From Wuchereria bancrofti (Eukaryota; Nematoda; Chromadorea; Rhabditida; Onchocercidae): a DNA stretch of 64,000 bases. The stretch is from positions 10,473,313 to 10,537,312 of the forward strand of contig SSBO01000009.1 in the NCBI GenBank assembly GCA_005281725.1, given 5' to 3'. Shown here in pieces: positions 19,001-30,158 of the stretch. The notes beneath the pieces were generated by a model. The model ran no database searches and was not told the DNA's origin. It was given only the letters and a program-made list of their open reading frames with translations. Position 1 is the stretch's first letter, and each line of letters begins with the position of its first letter. The translations under genes and the position numbers were made by a program.

Positions 19001-21689
19001 GATAAAATTAACGTAAACTTGATGAAGTTAAAGTAAAATTAACGTAAAGTTAATAAAAATGACGTAAACTTGATGAAGCTAACGTAAATTTGATATGAAG
19101 TTGATAAAGATAATCCAATTATTTTAATTAATACTGCTAATTAACCCGTTTTGAGATTTCAAGTGTTTCAGGTAAAATTAGTGCAACAAAGATAAGTTCA
19201 ATGATTGATAATAAAACAGCAAATTTAGCTGGTGCATCAATGGCTAATTCAATACCAGCATTAGCAATATGTGAAAAATAAACACCAATTATTGGACCAA
19301 CTAAAAAGCCTATCGAAAATGCTGCACCAATAATAGCCTAAAAATATATATAAAATTTGAAATGCTATGCCAATAACAGCCTAAAAATATATATACAATT
19401 TGAGATGCTATGCCAATAACAGCCTAAAATTATATATAAAATTTGAAATGCTATGCCAATAACAGCCTAAAATTATATATAAGATTTGAAATGCTATGCC
19501 AATAACAGCCTAAAAATATATATGGAATTTGAAATGCTACGCCAATAAGAGCCTAAAAATATATATAAAATTTGAAATGCTATGCCAATAACAGCCTAAA
19601 AATATATGTAAAATTTGAAATGTTACACCAATAATAGACTGAAAATATGAAATTTAAAATGCTGCACCAATAATAGTTTAAAAATATAGAATTTGAAATG
19701 CTACGCCAATAATAAAGTAAAAATATGAAGTTTAAAATGCTGCACCAATAATGGCCTAAAATTACATATAAAATTTGAAATGCTACACCAATAATAGACT
19801 GAAAATATGAAATTTAAAATGCTGCACCAATAATAGTTTAAAAATATAGAATTTGAAATGCTACGCCAATAATAGAGTAAAAATATGAAATTTAAATGCT
19901 GCGCCAATAATGGCCTAAAATTATATATAAAATTTGAAATGCTACACCAATAATAGACTGAAAATATGAAATTTAAAATGCTGCACCAACAATAGCCTAA
20001 AAATATATATATAATTCGAAATACTACACCATTAATAGTTTAAAAATATAAAAATTTGATAATAAAATTATCGATTATTTTATTGTGATAAGTGTTAAAT
20101 AGATACAGAACTGATAATAGTATGTTAAATTAAATAGTATCATTTTTGATAAGATTGGTTCATCTCAATGTTAACACTAATGTTAGCAATATTATTTTTA
20201 TCTTTAACTTTAAATTTAATTGCAAGAAATTAATTACTTGGCCACTTACCATTCCTTGGCCAATTTTCTTTTGCGAATAAACATCAGCCATAATTGCAAT
20301 GCATATTGAAACGCTAGCTTTACTTAAACCACCAACTATTCGTGATAATACAAAATAGGTAAAATTATTTGTACTGGCCCATATCTGTTTAGTAATTAAT
20401 ACTATTACTAGGCCATAAATAAAAGAAAAAAATTAATTTAAAATATTTTCATGAAAAATTTCATTTTGAATATTATAAAATTTTCAATTGAAGTATATAT
20501 TATATCCGTTTTAAAATATTTTTATCATTGAATAAATTATCACTGAAATTTTGAAAATATTTTTATTGTAAACAAAAAGAAAAAATAAATGAATAAGTAA
20601 AAAAAATCTTTGCAAATGAATTAAAAGTTATAGCAGATTTAAATTTCAAATTAATAACCAATTTAAAATTTAAATTTATCATTAAATAATAACTTACTAT
20701 ATAGGAAAGTAATGTACCAGCAATTGAAAGTAATAAAATAGGTTTGCGTCCATAAATATCAGATAATGCACCAAGTAAAGGTGAGGATAAAAATTGAAGT
20801 AAACAATAAAGTGATCCCAAAACACCTTGAAATAATTTGATATTTTTAAATTTTTAATTTAATTAAACTTTTCAATTTCAAACACTTACAAATCTTATAA
20901 TCCATAAATACTTCTTGAAGATAATATGACGAATAAATTTGCACAAAATATGCTAATTTTCTTGTTTATACTATAAAATTATTTAAATTAAAAGTATTTC
21001 AAAAATTTACCACCAAAAAAAACAGAATGAAGATGTTTTGAGGATGGTGTACCAATGGTATTTTGAAAAAATTGACAAAACATTTCGATTCCATCATATA
21101 ATTGATCCTAAATTAATAATTGGTATTTAATAATTTATACAATAATTATTTAATTATTTTGCAATAATTTACAATAAATATTATTTTACAACAAAAAACA
21201 TAAACAATAATAATAATGAAATAATTTGATAAAATTTTCCTAATTTTTTTACATTTAACATTTAGGCCATAACTGTGTTACTTCAAATTAATGAATTCAT
21301 TTAAAAATTAAAAAAATTTTTTTATACTTTAACAATTTTATATTTTTAAAGTTTTAATTATTCAATAGCAACAATAAAAACATCGCAAATATCATCGAAA
21401 CTCTTCCCGAAGAAATTTGTAACAATTATTAAATAAACTTTTAAAAAAAGAAATTATTTTCATAAAATTAATTATTTAGTTTTAAAAATATAATTTTTGC
21501 TCTTGAAATGTTGTAAATAATTTAATATTATTCAAAGTATATTATTATTTTTATTATTATACTTACTCTTCGTCCTATTAATCCATAATAATCGATTAAG
21601 GCTGGAAAAAGCGGTAAAATAGAAGTGAATGCAATAAGATCAAATAAAAGTAAAATAAATATTAATAATGGCGCTGAATTCTTTTTCAT
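16078..21689 (-). CDS. MFSD10: Major facilitator superfamily transporter, MFSD10 (TETRAN) type
   Basis: Twelve-helix membrane transporter; human MFSD10 and its fly relative are described as organic-anion/drug transporters, and the substrate here is unknown. Exons in transcript order: 21689-21567, 21107-21014, 20825-20698, 20384-20250, 19337-19146, 18677-18587, 18372-18207, 17856-17801, 17489-17349, 16455-16318, 16193-16078. All phases agree and give 459 residues, close to the human length. MFS motif A is present at ~91-100 (GALSDIYGRK). Other matches to the family are SRIVGGLSKASVS, GQGMAIIGAAFSIGFLVGP, FFYSGLEFTLSFLTHTRFNY, QQGKMYFYIGILMTIVQ and GVFRCLGALARAIGP. Translation starts at the ATG at 21689; the frame stays open a few codons upstream but has no further ATG. 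Two introns carry tandem arrays, one built from the exon 5 acceptor region. Confidence 0.93.
16490..17105. repeat. Intronic tandem repeat, ~40 bp unit
   Basis: About fourteen copies of a unit like TTCAATTTTGCATAATAATT then TCATATTTTTAGTAATTTA (plus strand), inside the intron between MFSD10 exons 16318-16455 and 17349-17489. Short frames across it are repeat products. Confidence 0.88.
19338..20040. repeat. Tandem array of a splice acceptor plus exon start (~38-43 bp units)
   Basis: About 17 intronic copies adjoin exon 19146-19337 of the MFSD10 gene. Read on the minus strand, each unit has a T/A-rich tract, an AG in many copies, then a match to the first ~21 bases of the real exon (GCTATTATTGGTGCAGCATT). 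The first units after the exon are ~43 bp and nearly identical. Beyond 19620 units of ~38, 39, 39 and 43 bp form a higher-order block of ~158 bp, repeated at 19627 and 19786. The array therefore arose by local duplication of the real splice-site region. Confidence 0.9.
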
Positions 21690-22717
21690 TTTGCGCAAAT
21701 ATTTTTGCACAACAATTGATGAATTTGAATAGAATATTACTTTTCAATCTTAAATGTCCTATAATTAATTAGCATTAATAATATTTATCATTGTCGTATC
21801 ATAATTCAATGCATATATAATTATTGAAATTAATCAGAGAAATATTTGTTAACTGTCAAATGATGCAAAATGTAATACATTTCAAAAGCGACATTACCGC
21901 TCATTCTATATTTCAACAAAAAATGAGAGAAAAAAAAACTTTTTTTGTAGAATGCAAGAAATGAGCAAATTTAAATTTTTTTTTTAAAGGAAAATTTTAA
22001 ATGAATTGAGAATGATTATTTTTTGATATTTCAAATTGTCAAAATATCGCTGTGAGTAGTAGTACGATAAAGGTTAAAGGTCAAGCGAAATGATACGATA
22101 AACTATCTTCAAAGAATGTATAATGGAACTAACATGAAAATAAATTTGATAGAAATATAGTGTAATTAAATAATCGAATATACAATATATATAAAGAATA
22201 ATTTTTAAATAGAATAAGTATAAATTATATTTTAAAATTAAAATTGAAACTAATAATATTATAAAGCGAATAATTCCAGTAACATAAATCATCTTGATAA
22301 ACATAGTATATACGAATTGGAATATATTTAGTGCAAATTAGAAATAGAATTACAATTATTGCAATCAAGAAAAAAAAATAATATTCAAAAATGAAAAAAA
22401 AAAGAGAAATGGAATTGCAAAATCAAAAAATGAATTCTAAAAAAAAAAAGAAATAGAATGGAAATTGAATCGTAATTGGGCTGAAACTGAAATTCAAATA
22501 ATAATGATGATTTTATCTCAATTAATTTAAATTAAACTTTCATACATGCAAAAGATGTCAGATTTAAATAATTTACAAAACAACTGTTTAATTACTACTT
22601 ACTACGAATCAAACAAAATGACAAAAATACACAAAACACAAAAGCAGTTCAAGGACAAAATAAATTCCTTCTCTCTGTGTGTCATCCAAACATCTTCAAT
22701 TAATGAACGAACGTCTT

Positions 22718-22768
22718 TTACAATGGATCGCAGGCAAATTCTTCGGGAGTCAAAACGAAATCTGCAAT
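22718..22768 (-). other. Possible terminal coding exon of an unidentified gene
   Basis: On the minus strand an acceptor (TTTTTATTGGTAG) is followed by 17 codons ending in TAA (IADFVLTPEEFACDPL). The stretch has clearly higher GC than its surroundings. No upstream exon was found in 22.8-25.3 kb. It could be the 3' end of a gene just upstream of MFSD10, a non-coding leader of MFSD10, or chance. An overlapping plus-strand frame (from 22546) is less convincing. Confidence 0.2.
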
Positions 22769-22839
22769 CTACCAATAAAAATTCAAAATAATAAATATTA
22801 ATAACTGAATGGAAATAATTCAATACTAATATGAATATG

Positions 22840-23230
22840 AATTAAAAATGAATAAATGGAAATAAGATATGAATTAAATATGAATTAAATATGAATAAAT
22901 ATGAATTAAATATGAATAAATATGAATTAAATATGAATAAATGGAAATAAATATGAATTAAATATGAATAAATAGAATTAAATATGAATTAAAAGTGAAT
23001 AAATAGGAATTAAATACGAATTAAATATGAATAAATACGAATTAAATATGAATCAAATATGAATAAATACGAATTAAATATGAATCAAATATGGATAAAT
23101 ATGAATTAAATATGGATAAATATGAATTAAGTATGAATAAATGGAATTAAATATGAATTAAACACGAATAAATACGAATTAAATATGAATTAAATATGAA
23201 TAAATGGGAATTGGATATGAATTAAATATG
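22840..23230. repeat. Short-period tandem repeat (ATGAATTAAAT / ATGAATAAAT)
   Basis: Dozens of alternating 10-12 bp units such as ATGAATTAAATATGAATAAA, with slight decay at the edges. Intergenic. Confidence 0.85.
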
Positions 23231-25302
23231 ACTAATTACTTAATTTTTTTCACACATTATAAAGAGTTGTAATTTAATAATTTGATTACAATAAGAAATT
23301 TTTGAAAAACAGAAATATTATAAAAGTTAAATTAAGAAAGGAAAAGGAGTTTGTAAAGAGATCATGATAAGTTAATAAATTGGTAAGATATTGATCAATG
23401 TCATAATTGAACAATTTAAATATTCAGGAAAAGTTCATTTCACATTTTTTATTTTTTTCTAAATTTCAAAATGATATGAAAAAAAATAACTTTTTTTTAA
23501 TGCACATAACATTAAATAGAGTTATCATATTCTTTATTAATGAATTTTAATTAGTAAGATAACAATTAATGAAAAAAACACAATTAACAGCAAATATATT
23601 ATGAATAATATTTAACAAACTAATTTCTCTTAAAAAAGAAATTGAAATTTTTTTCAACTTATAAATTAAATTATATATGAATTAATAATTAGGCCAAGGA
23701 GCTAGATTAATTTTACAGATAATACAGTTTCATTTGTTGGAAACAAATTTAAATAAAGTAAACAAAACAAACAAACAAACAAAATCATAAATAAGCCAAA
23801 AATAAAACAACATATTTTATAGTTGATGGAGATTAAAGAAAAAGATGAAAACGAATTGTTCAAAATTTTGAAAAATTAAAAAAAGAAAGAGAAAAAGAAT
23901 TGTTCAAAATTTTATAAAATTAAACAAAAAAAAGATTGTTGAAAATTTTACAAAAATTTTAAAATTTATAGGATAAAATAGAAAAAGGAAAAAAAAAAAG
24001 TGAACAAACAATAAATAATAATATGGAACAAAAAGTAGTTTATATTGAATGTTTGAGAGTAAAATCGTGTCCCATGCATACTTCTTCTTTCTTGTTAGGT
24101 CAACAATTTCATGTCACCCATTAATGACAAAATATAAATTGTATAATTTGTAAATAAATTTCAAATACATTCAAATACAAGGAACCAATTCATATTCATA
24201 TTTAATTCAACATTTAGTCGCTATAAAACTAGATTAAGTTGACATTTATCAATATGAAATGATTTTTTTTTTTTAAATTGGTTTTTACATTAATTGTTGA
24301 ATAAATTTGTTTAATATTATTAGCAAATTTTGCTATTTTTATTATTAATAATCTTTTTTTCATTCTATTAATATTATCATATTTTTCAAATTCCTTTTTG
24401 AATTCCTTTCTCCACTTTTTCAAATTCCTTTTTGACATTTTTTTTTTTTGTTGCTATTTTAATTATTTGAAAAAAGAAATTGGAAAAAAAAAAGATTGAT
24501 ATTTCTGAATAAATCATAAACAATGTGATTTTTTTTTTATTTTGAATATTATTTATTAATATTATAATTGAAAGTATATTATTGTAAAGTTTAATTTTAA
24601 TTTTCAATTTTCTGTTAATTTTAGTTGATTATTTCAAACAGTTAGTTTTATTAGCATTATATTTTATGAGAAAAAAAATGTAATTCAATTTTTGTTGAAT
24701 TTTTTTTTTGTTTACTCATTTTTTTTTTTTTGAAATATCACATTTAACTTATCAATGATATCATAAATGAACCGTTATATCGTAAATATACTACAATTTA
24801 TTAGCAATTTAAAAAAAAATGCTTAGATTGTTCAGTTCAACATTTATTATGAAAACTTATTACTTAAATCTTTTTTTTTATTTATTTATTTTTTTATTTA
24901 TTTGTTTAATTATTTGTTTTTTTTTTTCATTTATTTTTTTATCAAAGCTAATGATATTTACCTTTTTTAATGATATATTAGCTAATGATATATTTACGTT
25001 TATCAAAGCTAATGCTAATGTAGCGATATTTACCTAATAAAATTTTTATTAATAAATTTGCTTATATTATTTACTTAATAAAATCTTTGTACATTTTTAT
25101 AAATGTTAACTTTATGGATTCTTTCGGATAATTTGTAAATTATAATTTTAATAATTATGAAACAGTTAATTTTATGGTTTATGGTTTTTTCCAGATAATT
25201 TGTAAATTATAATTATGATAGGTATAGAACAATTTTTTGATAATATCAATTTTATTTATCTTTCATTCATTCATCTTTTTTTTTTTTGAATTATTTTTTT
25301 TC
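23231..25302. other. AT-rich intergenic region, no gene seen
   Basis: Homopolymer-rich DNA upstream of the ground-like gene. Frames at 24229-24607 (-) and 24819-25037 (+) are Lys/Asn/Ile/Phe runs expected by chance. A slightly less AT-rich patch at 24055-24125 shows no supported exon. Confidence 0.5.
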
Positions 25303-25304
25303 AG
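25303..25304 (+). promoter_or_regulatory. Likely spliced-leader trans-splice acceptor of the ground-like gene
   Basis: A long T tract ending in TTTTTTTTCAG lies 15 bases before the ATG at 25320, with no upstream exon that needs it. This is the usual layout of a nematode trans-splice site and supports that start codon. Confidence 0.6.
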
Positions 25305-25319
25305 GCTAACAGACTAATA

Positions 25320-28300
25320 ATGGCTAAACTAACAATGCTCATCGTTTTTTCAATAATTTTTCCACCATCTAAAAGTCTAGAATCATTATCAGAATTATCA
25401 AAATTACAAGAGTTAGAATTACTTAAAGATCAATATAGAATGCAATCTGGTATTAGACAATCTTTATTGGAAAAATTAAATAAATTTTCGGGAGAAAATT
25501 CACAAAAATTGGTATTGTTTAAGTCAAATAACACATCTCAAGATGATTTACAAATAGCTGATAAAAATTATCAGAGAGGATTGATATCTGATAATCAATA
25601 TCAGACATCACAAATTCAGCCAAATTATCAAACAACTTCAATAGTCTCTGAAGTAGGCAATCCAATAGAGCCAAATTTAATTATTTCACAAAAACATGCA
25701 GAAAATTTGGAAAATTGGAAGAAAATACGCGAACGACGATTGCGCTTGTATAAGGTATGAATGTTAACTTTAATTATTATCAGTTATCATAATAAAAGTA
25801 TTACAATTTCAGAATGATTACAATTTTTGATGTATTAATTAACTTATTAAATTACTTACTTCTTTATGCTATCATATTTATTAATCTAAAAAAATACGTT
25901 AAATTTGAAATTAAATTAATACTAGAAGTAAATTAATATTAAAGAGCTAAAACAAAAAAAAAAAGTTTCGAGTGATTGTTTCAATAATATTTGAAACAAT
26001 GAACTGAAAATTGGTTTATTCATTTAGGCCTCGTTAAGCATGTCTATTGTGTGTTAATTAATTTATTATTAAAAATTAATTATAATAATCTGTGCATGAT
26101 GGCGCAAATGATCACGCAATGGCGCTAAATTACAATGCATTCATTCTAGCAATATTTAGACAAATATAATGTAAAATGTATAATTATAGGCATTTCGAAG
26201 CATTCAAAATTTGAATTATCGAAGGCAAAAGTATAAAGAGGACAATAGCGCCATGAATGCAAATAAAATTGTTGTTGACAACAATAGGACAATGTTTTTG
26301 TTAAATGATCAACGAAAGAAAAATAGTGAAAGTGTAATCGATCCAGTTTGTTTTATTATTGTTGCTATCAAATAAATAAACACTACAAAAACAATTTTAG
26401 AATTATTTCAATAATTTAATTTGCTAATTTTATTAGCTCAAATTATGTTTATTAATTCAATTGAATGATGATAATATGTGAAATTCATTTAAAATTTAAA
26501 TAGAAGCAGAATTAATCAATTTATTATTTACAATAATATAATTAAAAAGCATTACAATATTTAAATTGCATAATTTTGAATATTATCAGAAATTATATTT
26601 TAGATTAATACCACATTTAATGATTGGGAAACATTTATCGCTGATTATGGCAAAGTGATGCCACAATATGTAAGTGTAACAGCACTTATTTTTTTTAAGT
26701 TAAAGTATAAGTTAAAAAAACAAAACATAAAACTAAAATTTGATGTTATGTCCTATCACTGGTAACAATGATAGCATTATCACTGTGATAACGCTATCAT
26801 TGCTAATGTTTTTTATCATTATCACTTTTTTTTTCAGCATCGAAGACACGCAGTATCAAACGAATATGGAGCAACCAATATAAATAGTATGAATAATCCG
26901 TTCACGACGATAAATGAATCAACCAACAATAATGCATTTGAATATACTCCTCAAATTAGGTAACATTTATCACTGATTACAATAAACTTATCACTAATTA
27001 AACTTACCTCATTATCACGCTTATCACTGATTGAAGTAAAATTTTACTATCTCCAGAAGTTCAACTAATTTCATTATCATACTGATATAATAAGGAACTG
27101 TTATACATTTTGATCTAAAATCATTTAAATCAATTTGTATCGATTTATATTAATATTTCAGGAAAATGCAATCATCCGGAATTGCACCAAATTCATACGA
27201 CTATCAACAATTTGCAACAAATTTGAATTCTGCACAACAAATGATTTCAAATAGAGCTGAAGCAATTGAACACCTTCCGCCACCGCCAAATCCAAAAAGT
27301 ACAGAAGCATCGGTACATACGGTGCAAGTGTATCCACCATCACAACAACCGGATTATTATCAGGAAAACCGTATGTATCAAAATAACGGAAATGAACAAA
27401 TGTTTGGTGATAGATACGGTGGAAGAGCAAACTTTCAACAACCCTTATCACAACTAATGTCTAATGATTATAACATTGATACAGCATCATACATGCCCGA
27501 AGTAAATGTAAGTATTACTTTATAAAATCTTTTTTTTTTTTTTTATAATTCAAATACTTACTTTTCATTCATATATATATGTATGGGATTACGTATATAT
27601 TTCATTTGAAATCAATAAACATATTAAAAAAAGTAAACAATCAATAAAAACAGCTCATATTAAATTTTATGAGTATTTTTTCTTTCATCTCATAATCTAA
27701 AGAAAAAATAAAAGATAAATGAATAAATGTTTCTTAGAATAAATTTATTTATTTATATGATAAAAAGAAAAAAGAATATTAAAATGATAATTAAACTTAA
27801 AATTTATTTAGCCTAATTGCATTAATGATCCATGTGAAATTGATAATGGAAATCCATTTGGTTTCATTGAAGATGAACGATGCAATAGTCCACGTTTAAA
27901 ACAAATTATTTTACAGGTATTAATATATTATAACTAATATGTATGTATATTCCATCACGTAATATTCCACGTAATAAGTATTAAAATACTTAAAGAAAAA
28001 TTATTATTCTTCGATAATTTAAATATAAATGAATTATATCTATCCATAATTATCATTAATATTTTGATGCACCACGTAGTAGGTATTAAAATACTTAAAG
28101 AAAAATTATTATTCTTCAATAATTTAAACATGAATTATACCTATCCATAATTATTATTAATATTTTAATCCACCATGTAATATCCCACGTAATAAGTATT
28201 AAAATACTTAAAAAAAATTATTATTCTTCGATAATTTAAACAAAACTGAATTATATTTATCCATAATTACTATTAATATTTTGATTAAAAAAAGTACAAA

Positions 28301-28829
28301 AATATTGTGACAAAAAAAAATCCATGAATACTTGAGAAAACAATGACACTAATTAACTAATTAATGATGAGTATTTAAAGATTGCAACTAACCAATTAAT
28401 AGTGAGCATTTAAAGACTATAATTAACTAATTAATAATGAGCATTTAAAGATTATAATTAACTAATTAATGATGAACATTTAAGGATTATGATAATTGAT
28501 TGATAAGATAAAAAGATCACATATATATACATTTATAATGATAATTTAATTAATTTTATTTGTAATGAAAATTAAATTTTTTAAAGAATATTGTGCAACG
28601 TGACGCAGAAGCATCAAAGCAAGCTATTTATAATGTTTGTGAAACAGAAATGGAAATACCATGTAATGTTATTTGTGGTACCGGTTTTTATAGTTATCTT
28701 GCTCGAGCTAGCAATTTTTGTCTTGTTTCTATGATGGATATTAGCTGTTATGCATTCTTACCTGCTTGTAATTTTAATTTAAATTTAAATCAAAAACAAT
28801 GGATTAAAAGACATCGTACAAAAGTTTAA
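25320..28829 (+). CDS. Secreted ground-like domain protein (hedgehog-related family)
   Basis: Nematode GRL proteins are secreted hedgehog-related proteins, mostly linked to cuticle and moulting. Exons 25320-25754, 26190-26333, 26604-26669, 26838-26959, 27162-27507, 27812-27916 and 28587-28829 join in frame to 486 residues. Residues 1-20 form a signal peptide (MLIVFSIIFPPSKSLE). Residues ~20-370 are polar, low-complexity and Gln/Asn/Ser-rich, with a Pro patch (HLPPPPNPKS) and Tyr/Gly-rich segments like extracellular matrix proteins. The C-terminal ground-like domain (~393-465) shows CNSPRLKQII, NVICGTGFYSYLARASNFCL and ISCYAF, with cysteines near 374, 379, 395, 424, 432, 436, 451 and 460. The last acceptor (TTTTTTAAAG) is non-standard but gives the domain in frame. 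The protein is long for the family because of the disordered middle. A CxxxxC pair just before the domain may be an extra disulphide. Confidence 0.88.
27935..28290. repeat. Three ~115-120 bp tandem copies in a grl intron
   Basis: Copies contain CACGTAATAAGTATTAAAAT, then an ATTATTATTCTTC segment and TATCCATAATTATCATTAAT. They differ by a few substitutions and short deletions and lie inside the intron before the last exon. Confidence 0.82.
28340..28495. repeat. Four ~38 bp tandem copies in the same grl intron
   Basis: Unit like AACTAATTAATGATGAGCAT then TTAAAGATTATAATT, repeated four times with small changes, directly after the 115-120 bp repeat. Confidence 0.8.
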
Positions 28830-29950
28830 ATTATATTGATGTTAATTAATTTCTGTTAATTTTATAATGAATAAAAATATTTTGTATAAACTTTAATATA
28901 TAATGTTCAACAATGACCTATAATTTTTGAATATTTACTTTTTTTTTCCGAGGATTTTTTTTCTACTAAAATCAATAAATAATTTAAAAATTTTAAAGCG
29001 ATATTTTCAGAAAACTCATTTTCTTTTTTTCGATGATATCTTCCTTATTTACCATACTGTAGCGAATTATACCGTAATTGTTGATTCTGTTACTGTAGTA
29101 GTCCTGTAGCTTGTTATATGGTATTTACTCTAGCAGATAATTCGTTTCAAAAATACTACTGGAAAAGACATAGAATATTCTACGCCATAATTTGTTTAAT
29201 ACACAAAAGAATTGGAACTCAATGAAATACAACAAAAGTAAAGAGAGAAACGTTGAGAATACAGGCAACTATCTAAATTTTAAATTTCAAGAAAAAAGTT
29301 CAGTTTAGAATTCAGGAAAAAAAAAATATCAGTTCAATAACAATAATGACATTTTCCAACAAAATTTATTAAGTAATTTTCGCACAATATCAGATTAATA
29401 TCTAAAGTGTTAGATAAAGAAGAAAAAAGCTTATGTTCAATTTCTAGCTCGATGACTCATATCTACCTGAAAATAAATGTTAACAACAGAAAAAATCAAT
29501 GGTACCAATATGCAAAATAAAATATATATTATACCAAAAGTTAAAAAAAAAAAAAAAGAAGTCGAAACATGAAATTTCTCGAATTAGACCACAATAAATT
29601 GTGATAAACAGCGAAAAAAAAAACGAAAATGTATGCTTTTTCTCTCAAACAAGAACAATACTGATGAGATCAACTGTTGGCACCAAATATACCTTGGCTA
29701 GCAATAAAACTAGTAATTTAATTCCTTCCTAAAGAAAATTTTTGTAATAACCTAATAAACTATTTCCGCAGTTTAATAGATTCTTAAAAATTTAGATTAT
29801 GTGTTCAATGAAGTAGGGCTAAATTAGTGTTGTTTAAATAATTTCTTCTGCGAATTGCTTAAGGCAAGTCAGGTAATAAATGGAAGGAATAAGCCTCAAT
29901 AGGAAATGAAATAATCTCTGAAAATTCAAAAAAAAAAAAAAATCTGAATT
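28830..29950. other. Spacer between convergent genes
   Basis: Holds the grl 3' UTR and probably the 3' UTR of the minus-strand gene ending at 30159 or 29951. One splice-like site (minus strand, AATAAATTTTCAG near 29467) is followed by a nine-codon open end; too short to call. Confidence 0.5.
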
Positions 29951-30041
29951 CTATTTGAATGATAATTGTTGCAGTTCCTCATCAGATTTAGAACTCCGAG
30001 TTTTAACAAAATTCGGAATACAATTTAAAATATAAAAATTA
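29951..30041 (-). other. Alternative last coding exon of the basic nuclear-type protein
   Basis: On the minus strand the acceptor TTGTTCTTACAG is followed by 91 bases that, entered in phase 2, stay open and end in TAG (tail TRSSKSDEELQQLSFK). The donor at 30500 also leaves in phase 2, so this exon can replace the shorter one at 30195-30159. The Ser/Glu-rich composition fits the rest of the protein. Confidence 0.4.
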
Positions 30042-30158
30042 CTGTAAGAACAATAAACACTTAGAAAATAACATCCAATGTTTTTAGTTTATGCATACAA
30101 TTCAGGCCAATAACCATTTTTTTCTTCTTGCCAATCCACAGACTAAGCAAACAAACGC

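Noticed and set aside
19701..19907. 68-codon minus-strand frame with repeated YYWCSIxNFI
   Set aside because: It is a translation of the intronic splice-acceptor array, not an independent gene.
21690..21710. Upstream extension of MFSD10 starting at a GTG codon
   Set aside because: Eukaryotic start should be ATG; the first in-frame ATG is at 21689.
24819..25037. Hydrophobic frame resembling a membrane protein
   Set aside because: Made of T-rich homopolymer runs (Phe/Leu/Ile); no splice partners or conserved motif.
27158..27457. Frames opposite to and overlapping the large grl exon
   Set aside because: Shadows of the grl coding frame, which is tied to a recognisable ground-like domain.
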